Shown piece by piece: positions 1 to 8,206 of a stretch of 64,000 nucleotides of DNA. This DNA comes from Mixophyes australis (Eukaryota; Chordata; Amphibia; Anura; Limnodynastidae), in assembly GCA_036250195.1 (NCBI GenBank), contig JAVHZZ010000002.1, forward strand, positions 273,095,460-273,159,459, given 5' to 3'. Position numbers and translations under genes: made by a program. The stretch's first letter is position 1. The number at the start of each line of letters is the position of its first letter. Below the pieces are notes generated by a model that worked only from the letters and a program-made list of their open reading frames with translations, searched no databases and was not told the origin of the DNA.

Positions 1-139
1 TGCCTATGCATTGAAGTTGCTGTTTTACCTGTGTGGGAGACTAATGCACCTGTTTCACTAATTGCCTGTGGAAGTGCTGGACATATTTGAAGCTTGATAT
101 TTGAAAGCTGCTAGTACAAAATTGTCTTTACTCCTTAAG

Positions 140-1147
140 ATGGGCAAGAAAAAGCACAAAATGTCTCAAAAGGAAAGTGTGCAAACAGGTGTGTCTGAGG
201 TACATTCTCAACAGGAAAACATGGAAAATCAGAGAGGATAATCTCATGTTCTCTGCATAACCCAAGTGTTGCCTGTTTCAGAACATGTGACCAGGAAAGA
301 GTATAATTCTTTAGAGAAAATGTTTATTGAGGAAAACTGCTGTCTTATAAAAGAAGTGTGGAATTTAAAGTGGCAGAGAGAGCAAGAAAATATAATTCTT
401 GAATCTGTGGAAAATGAGTTGCATGCATTGCAAAAAGTGTGTGAAGAAAGAGAAAAATCAGAGAAAGTTCTTAATGAAATAGTAGCAGAGAAAGACAGAG
501 AAATTGCTGCTTTAGAACAGAAGCTTGTCTTGGCTCAGCAAGAGGTATTCTTAGCAAGAGAGTCTGCAAGAGAGCTTGAGGAGTGCAAGTTGGAGAAGCG
601 TGTACTTGATGAACAGCATGAAAAGCTGGAACAGTTACTCCAAGAAGAAAAAACTCTGTCTTCTAGGTATGCTGAGGAACGTGACCAAGCAGTGGCCTTG
701 ACATCCACTCAGAGGAGTTTGGTGAACACCAAGGATGAGAGCGTCCAAGTGGGTAAACCCAAAGTCAAAGGCCTAAAGGAGAACCCTGCTGCTAATTTAG
801 GTAAAGCTGTAAGTGTGCCTGACAGGAGGTGCTTCAGGTGTGGAGAACTTGGTCACTATAAAGCCAGGTGCACTAGTCGCCAAAACCTAGTGGACTGTTC
901 GGTTGGCCAAGCTGGGCCTGTCTTTTCTCGATGCTGTTGCCAGAGTTTGACTAGCGGTGGTTCACCTTTATTTAAAGTGACAATGCGTTTGAACAACAAG
1001 ATTGTACATGCAGTCATGGACTCTGGGAGTGATATTACGCTTGTTTCCAATTCTGTCCTAGCTGGGGCCAAGATCTCGTGGTTGCCCAAAATGAATGTGC
1101 ACACATGGCATAGTCAGGAGATTAAAAGGAACTCTTTTGGCTATTAG
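140..1147 (+). pseudogene. gag-protease of gypsy-like element, one in-frame stop
   Basis: The ATG at 140 opens a basic N-terminus (MGKKKHKM) in the same frame as the downstream reading; an in-frame TAA at 239-241 interrupts it. From about 270 to 700 the protein is highly charged and heptad-rich, as expected of a coiled coil. A CCHC zinc knuckle (CFRCGELGHYKARC) is encoded at 830-871, and a retropepsin active-site motif (VMDSGSD, Asp codon at 1019) follows. The reading stops at 1147, and the rest of the protease continues in the +1 frame. The family would encode the structural Gag and the protease that matures it. I infer a dead copy because of the stop and the frameshift. Confidence 0.7.
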
Positions 1148-1910
1148 TCTAAAAGGCCAAACTGTGAAGGTAGTGGCTGCTATAGCGCCCAAGCTGCTCT
1201 ATAAAGAGGTCCTCGGTGAGCAAATCTGGCCGGACATGGCAGCAATTGATTCACTGGTCGGAAGCCCAGTCTTAAAGGATCTGCTAAAAACACTGCATCG
1301 TCTAAACCTCAATCACTGGGAGCCGCCGATCCGGAATACTTTTGTGGGGGTCACGGCAGAACTTTCACAGAAAATTGGACAAACGGAATCCGCGTTGGCG
1401 GGTAACATCGCAGATGTGCCCACCTTACCTGTTGGTGACAATATAGACTGGTCTGAATATCCCGAACTGTTACCTGTACCAAACCTGACACATCAACAGA
1501 AAAATGATGTAGCTTTAAAGCGTATCGTTAATTTGGCTAGTAATGTTGGGAATATAAGAAAGCCTGTCAATTCGACAGACTGTGTGCCATCGTATATTGT
1601 TAAAAATAATGTGTTATTACATATGACTACTGTTAAAGAGAGAAAAGTAGAACAGTTGGTAGTCCCACAAAACCATGTGCTCTTAGTGCTAGAAGCTGCA
1701 CACACGCAGGAGAGTGGCAGACACTTAGGGGAAGGTAAAATGAGAGAGAAAGTTCTACACAGGTATTACTGGCCCGGAGTCTATGTGGCACTAAAAAAGT
1801 TTTGTAGGGCTTGTCCGGAATGCCAGAAAGCCTATCCCGCTGTAACACTACAGCCACAATCAGAAGGAGCTCATAGACGTCCTATTAAGAAAATAATGGG
1901 TTATGAGTAA
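1095..1910 (+). pseudogene. protease tail and integrase H2C2 zinc-binding region
   Basis: This frame overlaps the end of the gag-protease frame. It begins with the later strands of the protease, then a linker, then an integrase N-terminal region: about 1690-1850 encodes a His-His-Cys-Cys pattern (H-x6-H, then CRACPEC) around the typical RYYWPG motif. That domain stabilises integrase and binds DNA ends. The reading ends just after the zinc-binding head; the catalytic DDE core and any reverse transcriptase are absent. The protease-to-integrase linker contains the usual residues found upstream of integrase, so the junction looks natural rather than an abrupt fusion. Confidence 0.65.
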
Positions 1911-2428
1911 AGAAAGAGACAGGATTGTCTGTTTTAGAACAGGGTTCTTCTCAGGTGTCAAGAAGAGAAGGTCCCAATGAGTGCACTGGTGGGTGTGATT
2001 GTGAGGACAGTTAAAGACACAATAGAACCTTCCTTGTCTCAGGCTATAAAATGTCAGGTGGACAAAATGGTCGCAGAGGCTCTCTTCCACATAGATGCGC
2101 TCCTCGCGAGGTCCGCACCACCTTACATGGTGACGCTAGGGGAAGGGATATGTGGCAATGGGAGTGGTTTTCACAGCCCTCTCAGAGTGGAATTGGCTAT
2201 GAAGCTAACAGTCTGCAGGTTAAAGACTGCAAATCAAGTCATACATGTGTGCTTATGTTAAGTTATGTACAGGTCAGAGACATGTGATGAAGTAAATATA
2301 AAATGTGATTTACTTACATGCTTTAACGTGTTTGTATCCACAGCTAGCAGCAGAGCTGATAGGGGTGGCTGTACTGTATAGGTGTTACAGAGCACCTGAG
2401 GAGACTTCCTTTAAAGACAAGGTGGGAG
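1911..2428 (+). other. unassigned 3' part of gypsy-like remnant with purine tract
   Basis: No domain is recognised here. Short open stretches exist (for example 1977-2261), but none resembles a known pol domain. The segment ends in a purine-rich run (AAGACAAGGTGGGAG) directly before a TGTCGCC start, which fits a polypurine tract and LTR boundary. Confidence 0.4.
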
Positions 2429-2617
2429 TGTCGCCTGTCAGTCATCCAAGCCTGTGGGAGGAGACCTGTGTATTTAACCTGGAGTTGTGCTCTTGTTAGA
2501 GGTGACTGACGCTGAACTAGTTGGCCAGTCAGTAGTGAGCTGGTCTGTGTCTAGTTAGTGTTTAGGGTCACCAGGAGGTACAAGCAAAAGGTAGTTGCTT
2601 GCTTGTACAACACAACA
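2429..2617 (+). repeat. 3' LTR, partial
   Basis: It starts TGTCGCCTGTCAG after a purine tract, holds a TATTTAA box near 2470 and ends near an ACAACACAACA string. The similarity of 2390-2520 to 24325-24450 (shared CAGAGCACCTGA, AGGTGGGA and CACCTGTC-like strings in order) supports a repeated LTR family. At about 190 bp it may be truncated at its 3' end. Confidence 0.5.
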
Positions 2618-3545
2618 GAAAACAGCACTGATGACTGATAAACACAATCAATATACAACCATCCGTGGGTAATAAATGTATATAAACACTTTATTAAAAA
2701 TGAACCATAAAATATGCAACACTGGCCAGTGGATAACAACTTAACATATAAAAAAATCAGATCAACCGACTGTGTTAATCATCAATAAGGCTGATGAACC
2801 ATCGAATCGATCACTCCTAAAGAGAACCAGCTAAATGTCCCACATCGAATAGATACTATTGTCCAATGACCCCGTAGAAGGTCATGAAGTGGAGCTTCAA
2901 AATAAGTGTGGCCACACTGGTGGTGGAAAGTGTACGTCACCGCGATGATGGTGAACCCCACTTCAATGCTTCTTACACATGTAGTATGGAGGAGAATATG
3001 CCATAAATGCCACAATGAGAAAACCGCCACTCCTGAATGGAAATCAAAGTCGCTAAACTGCTTTAGCAGAAAGCGCAATACAGACCTGGTCCGATACTCA
3101 GTCCCGTATTATGGTCTGTATGCGCACGCACCTCATACCCAGAACGAACTCTGGGACCTCCGTGGTAAATATGTAGGTGAAGACGGCAATCCGTGTAAGT
3201 AGTGGAATAGCAGCTAACACAATCGTGGCACCAAATGTATAGCGATAATATGGCTCAAAAAAGGCAACCTCCAAGAATCCACTAGGGATATGAGCTGGGT
3301 CATGGAATAGTGCTATCCAGCGGCTCAGTGAAAATCCAAATCACCTGACGCGTTTCATCACCTGCCTGGTGATTTCTTCAGAGGAACTTGTTTGTGTCAT
3401 CCTGACAGAAGAAGTGTTATTTATTGTGATGCCAACAATAAATATATTTGAATAAGAAGTTTTGGTGTTGCTGATATCTGCTGGGTGTTCTTGCAAAAGA
3501 AGGTGACAAAAGTGCCACGAGAAGGGTGCGATTTTGTTACAATAC
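2618..3545 (-). repeat. Penelope-like terminal region, reverse orientation
   Basis: No coding domain was found. Read on the reverse strand, the segment carries a hammerhead-like core (3343-3384) that also occurs near the end of the PLE at 13.4-15.3 kb, followed downstream by an AATAAA-type signal near 2690. Penelope-like elements commonly carry inverted or partial copies of their terminal repeat, so I infer a pLTR-like terminal segment facing left. The left boundary is uncertain. Confidence 0.4.
3343..3384 (-). ncRNA. hammerhead-ribozyme-like motif
   Basis: Reverse-strand order: CCT (stem I), CTGAAGA (core, fits CUGANGA), a 6-bp stem II (ATCACC/GGTGAT) with a 5-nt loop, GAAA, then ACGCGTC and AGG (stem I return). 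Stem III would be the tiny ACGCGU palindrome, as in the dimer-type hammerheads known from Penelope-like elements. One extra A sits next to stem II, so activity is uncertain. Confidence 0.45.
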
Positions 3546-3581
3546 ATATATATATATATATACATATATATATACATATAT

Positions 3582-3617
<36 letters not shown>
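3541..3617. repeat. TA-rich microsatellite
   Basis: Runs of alternating TA interrupted by single C bases. The same kind of sequence resumes at 4250-4277 after a solo LTR, so the LTR inserted into the microsatellite. Short open frames across it are low-complexity artefacts. Confidence 0.9.
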
Positions 3618-3620
<3 letters not shown>

Positions 3621-4249
3621 CAGACGCCGTCCCTGCGCCTCCTCCTCGGGCAGGGACGGACGTCTGTCTCCAGAGCGCCCCGTTGCCAAGCAACGGGGAC
3701 GCCTCTTCCGGCGACGAGGTGCGCAGGCGCGCCCGTCGCCATAGCAACGGGACGCGTCTCTCTAGTTCCTGTCGGCGGTCAGAACAGCTGACCGCCGATT
3801 CCCTGCCCACCAATGAGGAAGCTTCACTTCCTATTTAAAGCCTGCTCTGACACCATTAGGGTGCCAGAGCAACTGGTTTACTTAGTCTCCAGCGTCCCTG
3901 TATAGTAACTTCTGGTTTCCTGTGTTTTGACCCGGCTTCCTGACCTCGCTTTCGGATTCTCCATTTGTTCCATCCTGATATTCTGGTTTGACCTCGGCCT
4001 GCTGACCATTCTCTGTCTTCTGATTCGGTACCTCATCTGCCCGGTTGGTTCCTGACTCTGCCTGTTTGACTACGTCTTTCTCTATATCTCGCAAGTAGCT
4101 ACCTGGGAGGGCCGCGACCTGCACGTCGTTGCCGCTAAGTCCAAACTTCCTTGCGGGGGTCCCTGGTGAACACCAGCGGCGTGTTAGACTCCGCGCCTCC
4201 TGGTGTAGTAGTGCCAATACTTGCAGGTACTAAGGTCACGTCTGTGACA
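3618..4249 (+). mobile_element. solo LTR inserted in the TA microsatellite
   Basis: A 632-bp GC-rich segment begins TGTCAGACGCC and ends GTCTGTGACA, a TG...CA pair with matching TGTCA/TGACA ends. It is flanked by TATAT on both sides (3613-3617 and 4250-4254); in a TA repeat this duplication is only weak support. A TATTTAAA box occurs near 3831. No internal coding region is attached, so it is a solo LTR left by LTR-LTR recombination. Orientation is inferred from the TATA position. Confidence 0.7.
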
Positions 4250-4277
4250 TATATATATACACACACATATATATAAA
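4250..4277. repeat. TA/CA microsatellite, right part
   Basis: Continuation of the TA-rich repeat, with an ACACACAC run, ending directly at the first recognisable PLE coding sequence. Confidence 0.8.
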
Positions 4278-5278
4278 TTCGGATCTCATCATCAAACAAG
4301 CCGATAAGGGCGGAGGGGTGGTGATTTTGAATAGAGTAGACTACGTACTAGAGGCCAATAGATTATTGAATGATGGAGTGTCATATGCTCCCTTGGAGAA
4401 AGATCCCACTGAAATTTTTGTACCTGCATTACGGGAATTACTTATCAAAGGTTTACATGATAATATTATCACCAAAGAGGAATTTCAATATCTGTTGATA
4501 TCTAATCCAACTATATCAATATTTTATTATCTGCCGAAGATACATAAAAATCTGATCAGTCTCCCGGGGAGACCCACGATCGCAGGTATTGGTTCTCTTA
4601 CGTCCCACTTATCTAAATATGTTGATGTGTTTTTGAGAAAATATGTATCGAATTTACAGTCATTTTTGAAAGATACGAATAGTGTATTACAAACTTTTAG
4701 AAATTTTACATGGGATAAAAGATTCTTATGGGTGACCATTGATGTCCAGTCACTCTACACCTCAGTAAAGAATGATCAAGGAATTGTTTCATGCCAACAA
4801 TTTTTGGATTCTGACCCCTCTATTACAGGTGAACATAGAGATTTTATTTGTGCTCTTTTGTGGTTTATCTTGACCCACAATTATTTTATGTTTCTTGATC
4901 GTTTCTTTCTTCAACTCTGTGGAACTGCCATGGGCACTATTTTTGCTACCAGCTTTGCCAATTTACATATGGGCAGCTAGGAGCAGAAATATATTTATGA
5001 ACATAACCCATTTAAAAAGAATATAATTCTATACAAAAGATATATTGACGACATTTTGATTGTGTGGGATGGGGATACCATGAAATTGCAAGAATTTCTT
5101 GGTTACATCGAAAATAATGAGTACAATTTAAAGTTTACAGCCAATTTTAATGATACTCAAATACAATATTTGGATTTGGTGCTTTTGGGTGATAATGAAC
5201 AAGTAATTACAAAAACTACATCAAACCCGTAGACACTAATAGTTACCTGCACTTTAAGAGTAACCATCTAAAGAGATG
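4278..5278 (+). pseudogene. Penelope-like reverse transcriptase, first part
   Basis: The translation shows PLE reverse transcriptase hallmarks in order: ADKGGGVVI, YYLPKIHK followed by PGRPTIAG, DVQSLYTS (catalytic motif A), GTAMGT (motif B) and, after an in-frame TAG at 4978-4980, YIDD (motif C, near 5045). The TAG stands where a Trp is usual (MGxWE), so it is probably a nonsense mutation. A 1-nt loss near 5228 shifts the frame before the SYLHFKSNHLK region. The N-terminus is missing; the first codons abut the microsatellite. The reading is cut at 5278 by a sushi-type retrotransposon and resumes at 13412. The enzyme would copy PLE RNA at a nicked target. Confidence 0.85.
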
Positions 5279-5406
5279 TGTCACTCACCGGACTGTGAGT
5301 GCTTCTTCCCGGACATTTAGGAACCGTGGTCGTCCTCCATCCTGAGGGTCTGCGCATGCGCAGCCCTTTCTAACCCTTCAGTGTATGTCCCTTTAACTTA
5401 ATTGGC

Positions 5407-5465
5407 AGATCAGGCAACACTCCCTATATTAAGCACCTGTGGTCAATACCACGTTGCCTGATCTT
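5407..5465 (+). promoter_or_regulatory. LTR core promoter with self-primer sequence at the predicted start
   Basis: A TATATTAA box begins at 5425. About 30 bp downstream lies GCCTGATCTT (5456-5465), which is perfectly complementary over 10 nt to AAGATCAGGC (7220-7229) just after the LTR. This is the layout of Tf1/sushi self-priming, where the transcript's own 5' end primes minus-strand synthesis. The box is also flanked by a 12-bp inverted repeat (AGATCAGGCAAC at 5407-5418, GTTGCCTGATCT at 5453-5464). Confidence 0.65.
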
Positions 5466-6740
5466 GGAGTCTCATTCCCCATGAGTCTCTGAAGGTGTTC
5501 CTGTGTTTCCTCGTGTATTCAGCGCTGCTGATTCCTGTGGTTTCCAAACCACTTCTACCTCTGTGGTTTCCAAACCACTTCTACTCCTGTGGTTCCCATA
5601 CCACTTCTACCCTCCTGTGTATCATCGTGACTGTTAGCTGATTCCTATCCGCTGCCTCAGTGCACTACAATCTTCAAGCCACTTCAACTCTATCATATAT
5701 CATTGTGACTGTTAGCTGATTCCTATCCGCTGCCTCCGTGCACTACAGTCTTCAATCTACATCTACTCACCTGTGTATCATCGTGACTGTTAGCTGATTC
5801 CTATCCGCTGCCTCCGTGCACTACAGTCTGCAACCTACAACTCGTCTGTGTTCCATCATGACTGTTAGCTGATTCCTATCCGCTGCCTCCGTGCACTACA
5901 GTCTGCAACCTGCAACTCGTCTGTGTTTCATCGTGACTGTTTGGCTGATTCCTATCCACTGCCTCTGTGCGCTTCAGTCTTCAGCTCATCTCAACTCTCC
6001 CGTGTTTCCTCGAGACTGCTACTACTATTGCTATCCGCTACTCTCCGTGATCATCAGTTCCAGCTCAACTCTGCTCTCCCGTGTGCCATCGTTACTGCAC
6101 CTGCTGGTTGCTATTGGCTACCTCCGTGTATCCGCAGAGCCCTGCTGCCGCTACTCCTCAGCTCTACTCGTCCTTCAACTGCTGATCCACTCTCCATGCT
6201 TTCCTGTGTTCCCGCTGGTCTCTACCCGCCTGTCAGCATTGGATTCGTGTCTCACTACTTACCTCTCAGCTAGACCATCGCTATTCTTCAGGGTCCTCCA
6301 GGAGTCCAGTTCCACACTCTACTGATTCCTGTGTATTTGTTTCCCTGCTGGTCTACCTACCTGTGCGCTGCACCTACTTGACTACCGCTTCACCCATCCA
6401 GGGACTTCGCATCCTGCCGGCCTCCTTCCGTTCAGGTATCTCTGCACTCCTGTCTGACAGCCTGCTTCTGAACCACGGTATGCATACTTCTCATTGACTG
6501 TGCTGGTGTATTGCATATCTTGCTGGACTGTGTTGGTTCTTCTCTGGAGTTTGCTATCCGCTGAGTCTACTGTCATCATTGACTGTGTTATCTTGTGCCG
6601 GATTACCTCAAAAGACTTTCTATTATTACAGTGCTGTTCAGTCATTTATATATTGTGCATATTATTGTGGATCAAGTTTAAGGTGCCCGTGTATCTCCTG
6701 TGTTGCAGTTTCTCCCCGTGCTCCTCCCCACATATATATT

Positions 6741-7001
6741 CAGTGGTACAACTTGCTAGAGGCAGACCACTGATCCCTGTTCCCTGTGTCACTTGTTCCA
6801 GTATCCTTTCACATAGCAGTGGTACAACTTGCTAACGCAGACCACTGACTTCCCGGATACCTCCACTTGGATTCCATTCCTTCACTCAAGACAGCGGTAC
6901 AACTTGCTATCTGCAGACCGCTGACTCTCATCACCTCCTCGTTTCTGTTGGACATTCCTCCTCACTATAGCAGTGGTACAACTTGCTACCGCAGACCACT
7001 G
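6741..7001 (+). repeat. array of four TACAACTTGCT hairpins in the LTR
   Basis: Four units (6741-6772, 6817-6847, 6892-6923, 6971-7001) share the plan CAGTGGT-ACAACT-TGC-loop-GCA-G-ACCACTG. The third changes both stem sides (CAGCGG and CCGCTG), which keeps pairing. The inner TGC/GCA stem is kept while its loop varies (TAGAG, TAAC, TATCT, TACC). Counterparts lie in all four LTRs of copies A and B. The function is unknown. Confidence 0.6.
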
Positions 7002-7217
7002 ACTACCTTCACGTGTCCTTTGTCCATACAGTTCCTCGTGTATTATTACCTCCATATTACCAGTGCTGCTAGTCATAGACTTTCCTGAGCATCTCATCAT
7101 CTGCTATTTCCTGTTCCGTGATCACCCTGCTACCAGAGTACCATAATACCACCTATATTGCTCTGGTAAGCCTATCACCTGGTGATCCCTGGGTAAAGAC
7201 TCCTAGTGCCCGTGACA

Positions 7218-7230
7218 GTAAGATCAGGCC
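7218..7230 (+). promoter_or_regulatory. predicted primer-binding site (self-priming type)
   Basis: The 13 nt between the LTR end and the gag ATG read GTAAGATCAGGCC. They lack the TGG start of a tRNA-primed site, but AAGATCAGGC pairs with the LTR sequence 5456-5465. The gag start codon follows at once at 7231. Confidence 0.6.
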
Positions 7231-8163
7231 ATGACAGACCCAGATACGGAACCTACAGCCAAGGAGATGCTGCAGCATCTGGTCAGCCGTGTGGAGCAAC
7301 AGGATGCTCGCCAACAGCTGTTACTTCAATGTTACCAATCGTTAACCTCCCAAGGAACATCTGGACCGACTGTTACAGCTAATATTGAAGCTCCTGTGCT
7401 TTCCTTTGTTTCCCCAGTGCCATCCCAGGTGTCTACAGCTTCCACGCTTCACCTGCCTACTCCGTCAAAGTACGATGGAGACCCCAAAACTTGTAGGGGT
7501 TTCCTTAACCAATGCTCAGTTCATTTTGAGCTCCAACCTCAAAATTTTTCTACCCATCGTTCCAGAGTGGCCTATCTTATCTCATTGTTTTCTGGACAAG
7601 CTCTGGCTTGGGCCTCCCCTCTGTGGGAGAGAAATGATCCAATTCTACAAGATAGTGCCAAATTCATTTCTACGTTCCGAAGTGTGTTCGATGAACCAGG
7701 TCGTGTGACCTCCGCTGCTTCCAGCATTCTTCGTTTACGACAAGGTCCTCATACAGTAGGCCAGTACGTCATTCAATTTAGGATCTTAGCCTCTGAACTT
7801 CAGTGGAACACTGAAGCATTAATTGCCGCCTTCTGGCAGGGGCTCTCCGATAAAATTAAAGATGCACTGACTACCCAAGAGCTTCCTTCATCACTAGAAG
7901 ATTTGATCTCTCTTTGCCATCGTGTAGACATGAGATTTCGTGAAAGAGAATCTGAGAAAACAACTTCTGTTAAAGCACCTCTTCGTTTAACCCCTCAATT
8001 TCGTCCAGCTTCACCTTCTGTGATTCCCATGGAGATAGGACGTTCCAAATTATCTTTAGAAGAGAGGAAACGAAGAGTCAAGAATAGACTCTGTATCTAT
8101 TGTGCTGATTCCACACATATGCTCAGCTCTTGCCCTAAGAAATCGGGAAATGCCAGGCCCTAA
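7231..8163 (+). CDS. gag: Gag of sushi-type element, copy A
   Basis: A 310-residue open frame whose ATG is the first after the primer site. The N-terminus (about residues 10-40) is a short coiled coil rich in Gln and Leu. Residues about 75-230 form the retrotransposon capsid-like domain (KYDGDP, CRGFLNQC, FSGQALAWA, FWQGLSDKIKDAL), the domain retained in the domesticated mammalian genes PEG10 and RTL1. A CCHC zinc knuckle (CIYCADSTHMLSSC) lies near the C-terminus, followed by the stop TAA at 8161-8163. Gag would assemble the particle and package RNA. The terminal codons overlap the -1 frameshift site leading into pol. The frame is intact and about 94% like copy B by eye. Confidence 0.9.
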   Translation: MTDPDTEPTAKEMLQHLVSRVEQQDARQQLLLQCYQSLTSQGTSGPTVTANIEAPVLSFVSPVPSQVSTASTLHLPTPSKYDGDPKTCRGFLNQCSVHFELQPQNFSTHRSRVAYLISLFSGQALAWASPLWERNDPILQDSAKFISTFRSVFDEPGRVTSAASSILRLRQGPHTVGQYVIQFRILASELQWNTEALIAAFWQGLSDKIKDALTTQELPSSLEDLISLCHRVDMRFRERESEKTTSVKAPLRLTPQFRPASPSVIPMEIGRSKLSLEERKRRVKNRLCIYCADSTHMLSSCPKKSGNARP

Positions 8164-8206
8164 CTAGTTCTGGAGAGGTGAAGTTAGGGTCCCTGGAGTC
8201 CTCTCC
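8145..8206 (+). promoter_or_regulatory. -1 ribosomal frameshift site with predicted pseudoknot
   Basis: The heptamer GGGAAAT (8145-8151) is phased G GGA AAT in the gag frame, the X XXY YYZ rule. Six nt later CCCTAAC (8158-8164) can pair with GTTAGGG (8183-8189), and loop GGAGAGG (8172-8178) can pair with CCTCTCC (8200-8206), giving an H-type pseudoknot. Slipping -1 leads directly into the pol frame. PEG10, a domesticated sushi relative, uses GGGAAAC with a pseudoknot. Confidence 0.75.

Larger units (their letters stand above)
1..2617 (+). mobile_element. Ty3/gypsy-like LTR retrotransposon remnant
   Basis: This is a decayed LTR retrotransposon whose 5' LTR lies outside the window. In order it shows a lysine-rich ATG-started gag, a coiled-coil segment, a CCHC zinc knuckle, an aspartic protease, the zinc-binding head of an integrase, an unassigned stretch, a purine-rich tract (about 2415-2428) and the start of a 3' LTR. 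No reverse transcriptase or RNase H is visible. A related LTR fragment lies at 24325-24620. Protease running directly into integrase could reflect a deletion or the Gmr1-type domain order. Confidence 0.7.
5279..7217 (+). repeat. 5' LTR of copy A (1939 bp)
   Basis: Starts TGTCACTCACCGG and ends GTGCCCGTGACA. It is unusually long for a Ty3/gypsy LTR. Contents in order: U3 with a TATATTAA box at 5425, predicted start of R at 5456, three GTGGTTTCC-type short hairpins (5537-5604), diverged tandem copies of a roughly 60-75-bp unit containing GACTGTTAGCTGATTCC (5630-5960), and four TACAACTTGCT hairpins (6741-7001). Open frames inside it repeat in the 3' LTR and have no recognisable domain. Confidence 0.92.

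Noticed and set aside
1977..2287. Possible small gene after the gypsy integrase head
   Set aside because: Two overlapping frames with no recognised domain, between pol and LTR of a decayed element; more likely pol or spacer remnants.
3485..3838. Open frames rich in Tyr/Ile across the TA repeat
   Set aside because: Microsatellite translation artefact.
5891..6835. Open frames of 113-144 residues inside copy A LTRs, with a hydrophobic one conserved in copy B
   Set aside because: They recur because the LTRs are near-identical. They run through tandem repeats and hairpins, have no recognisable domain, and the 144-residue one is not kept in copy B. Nucleotide conservation explains the rest.
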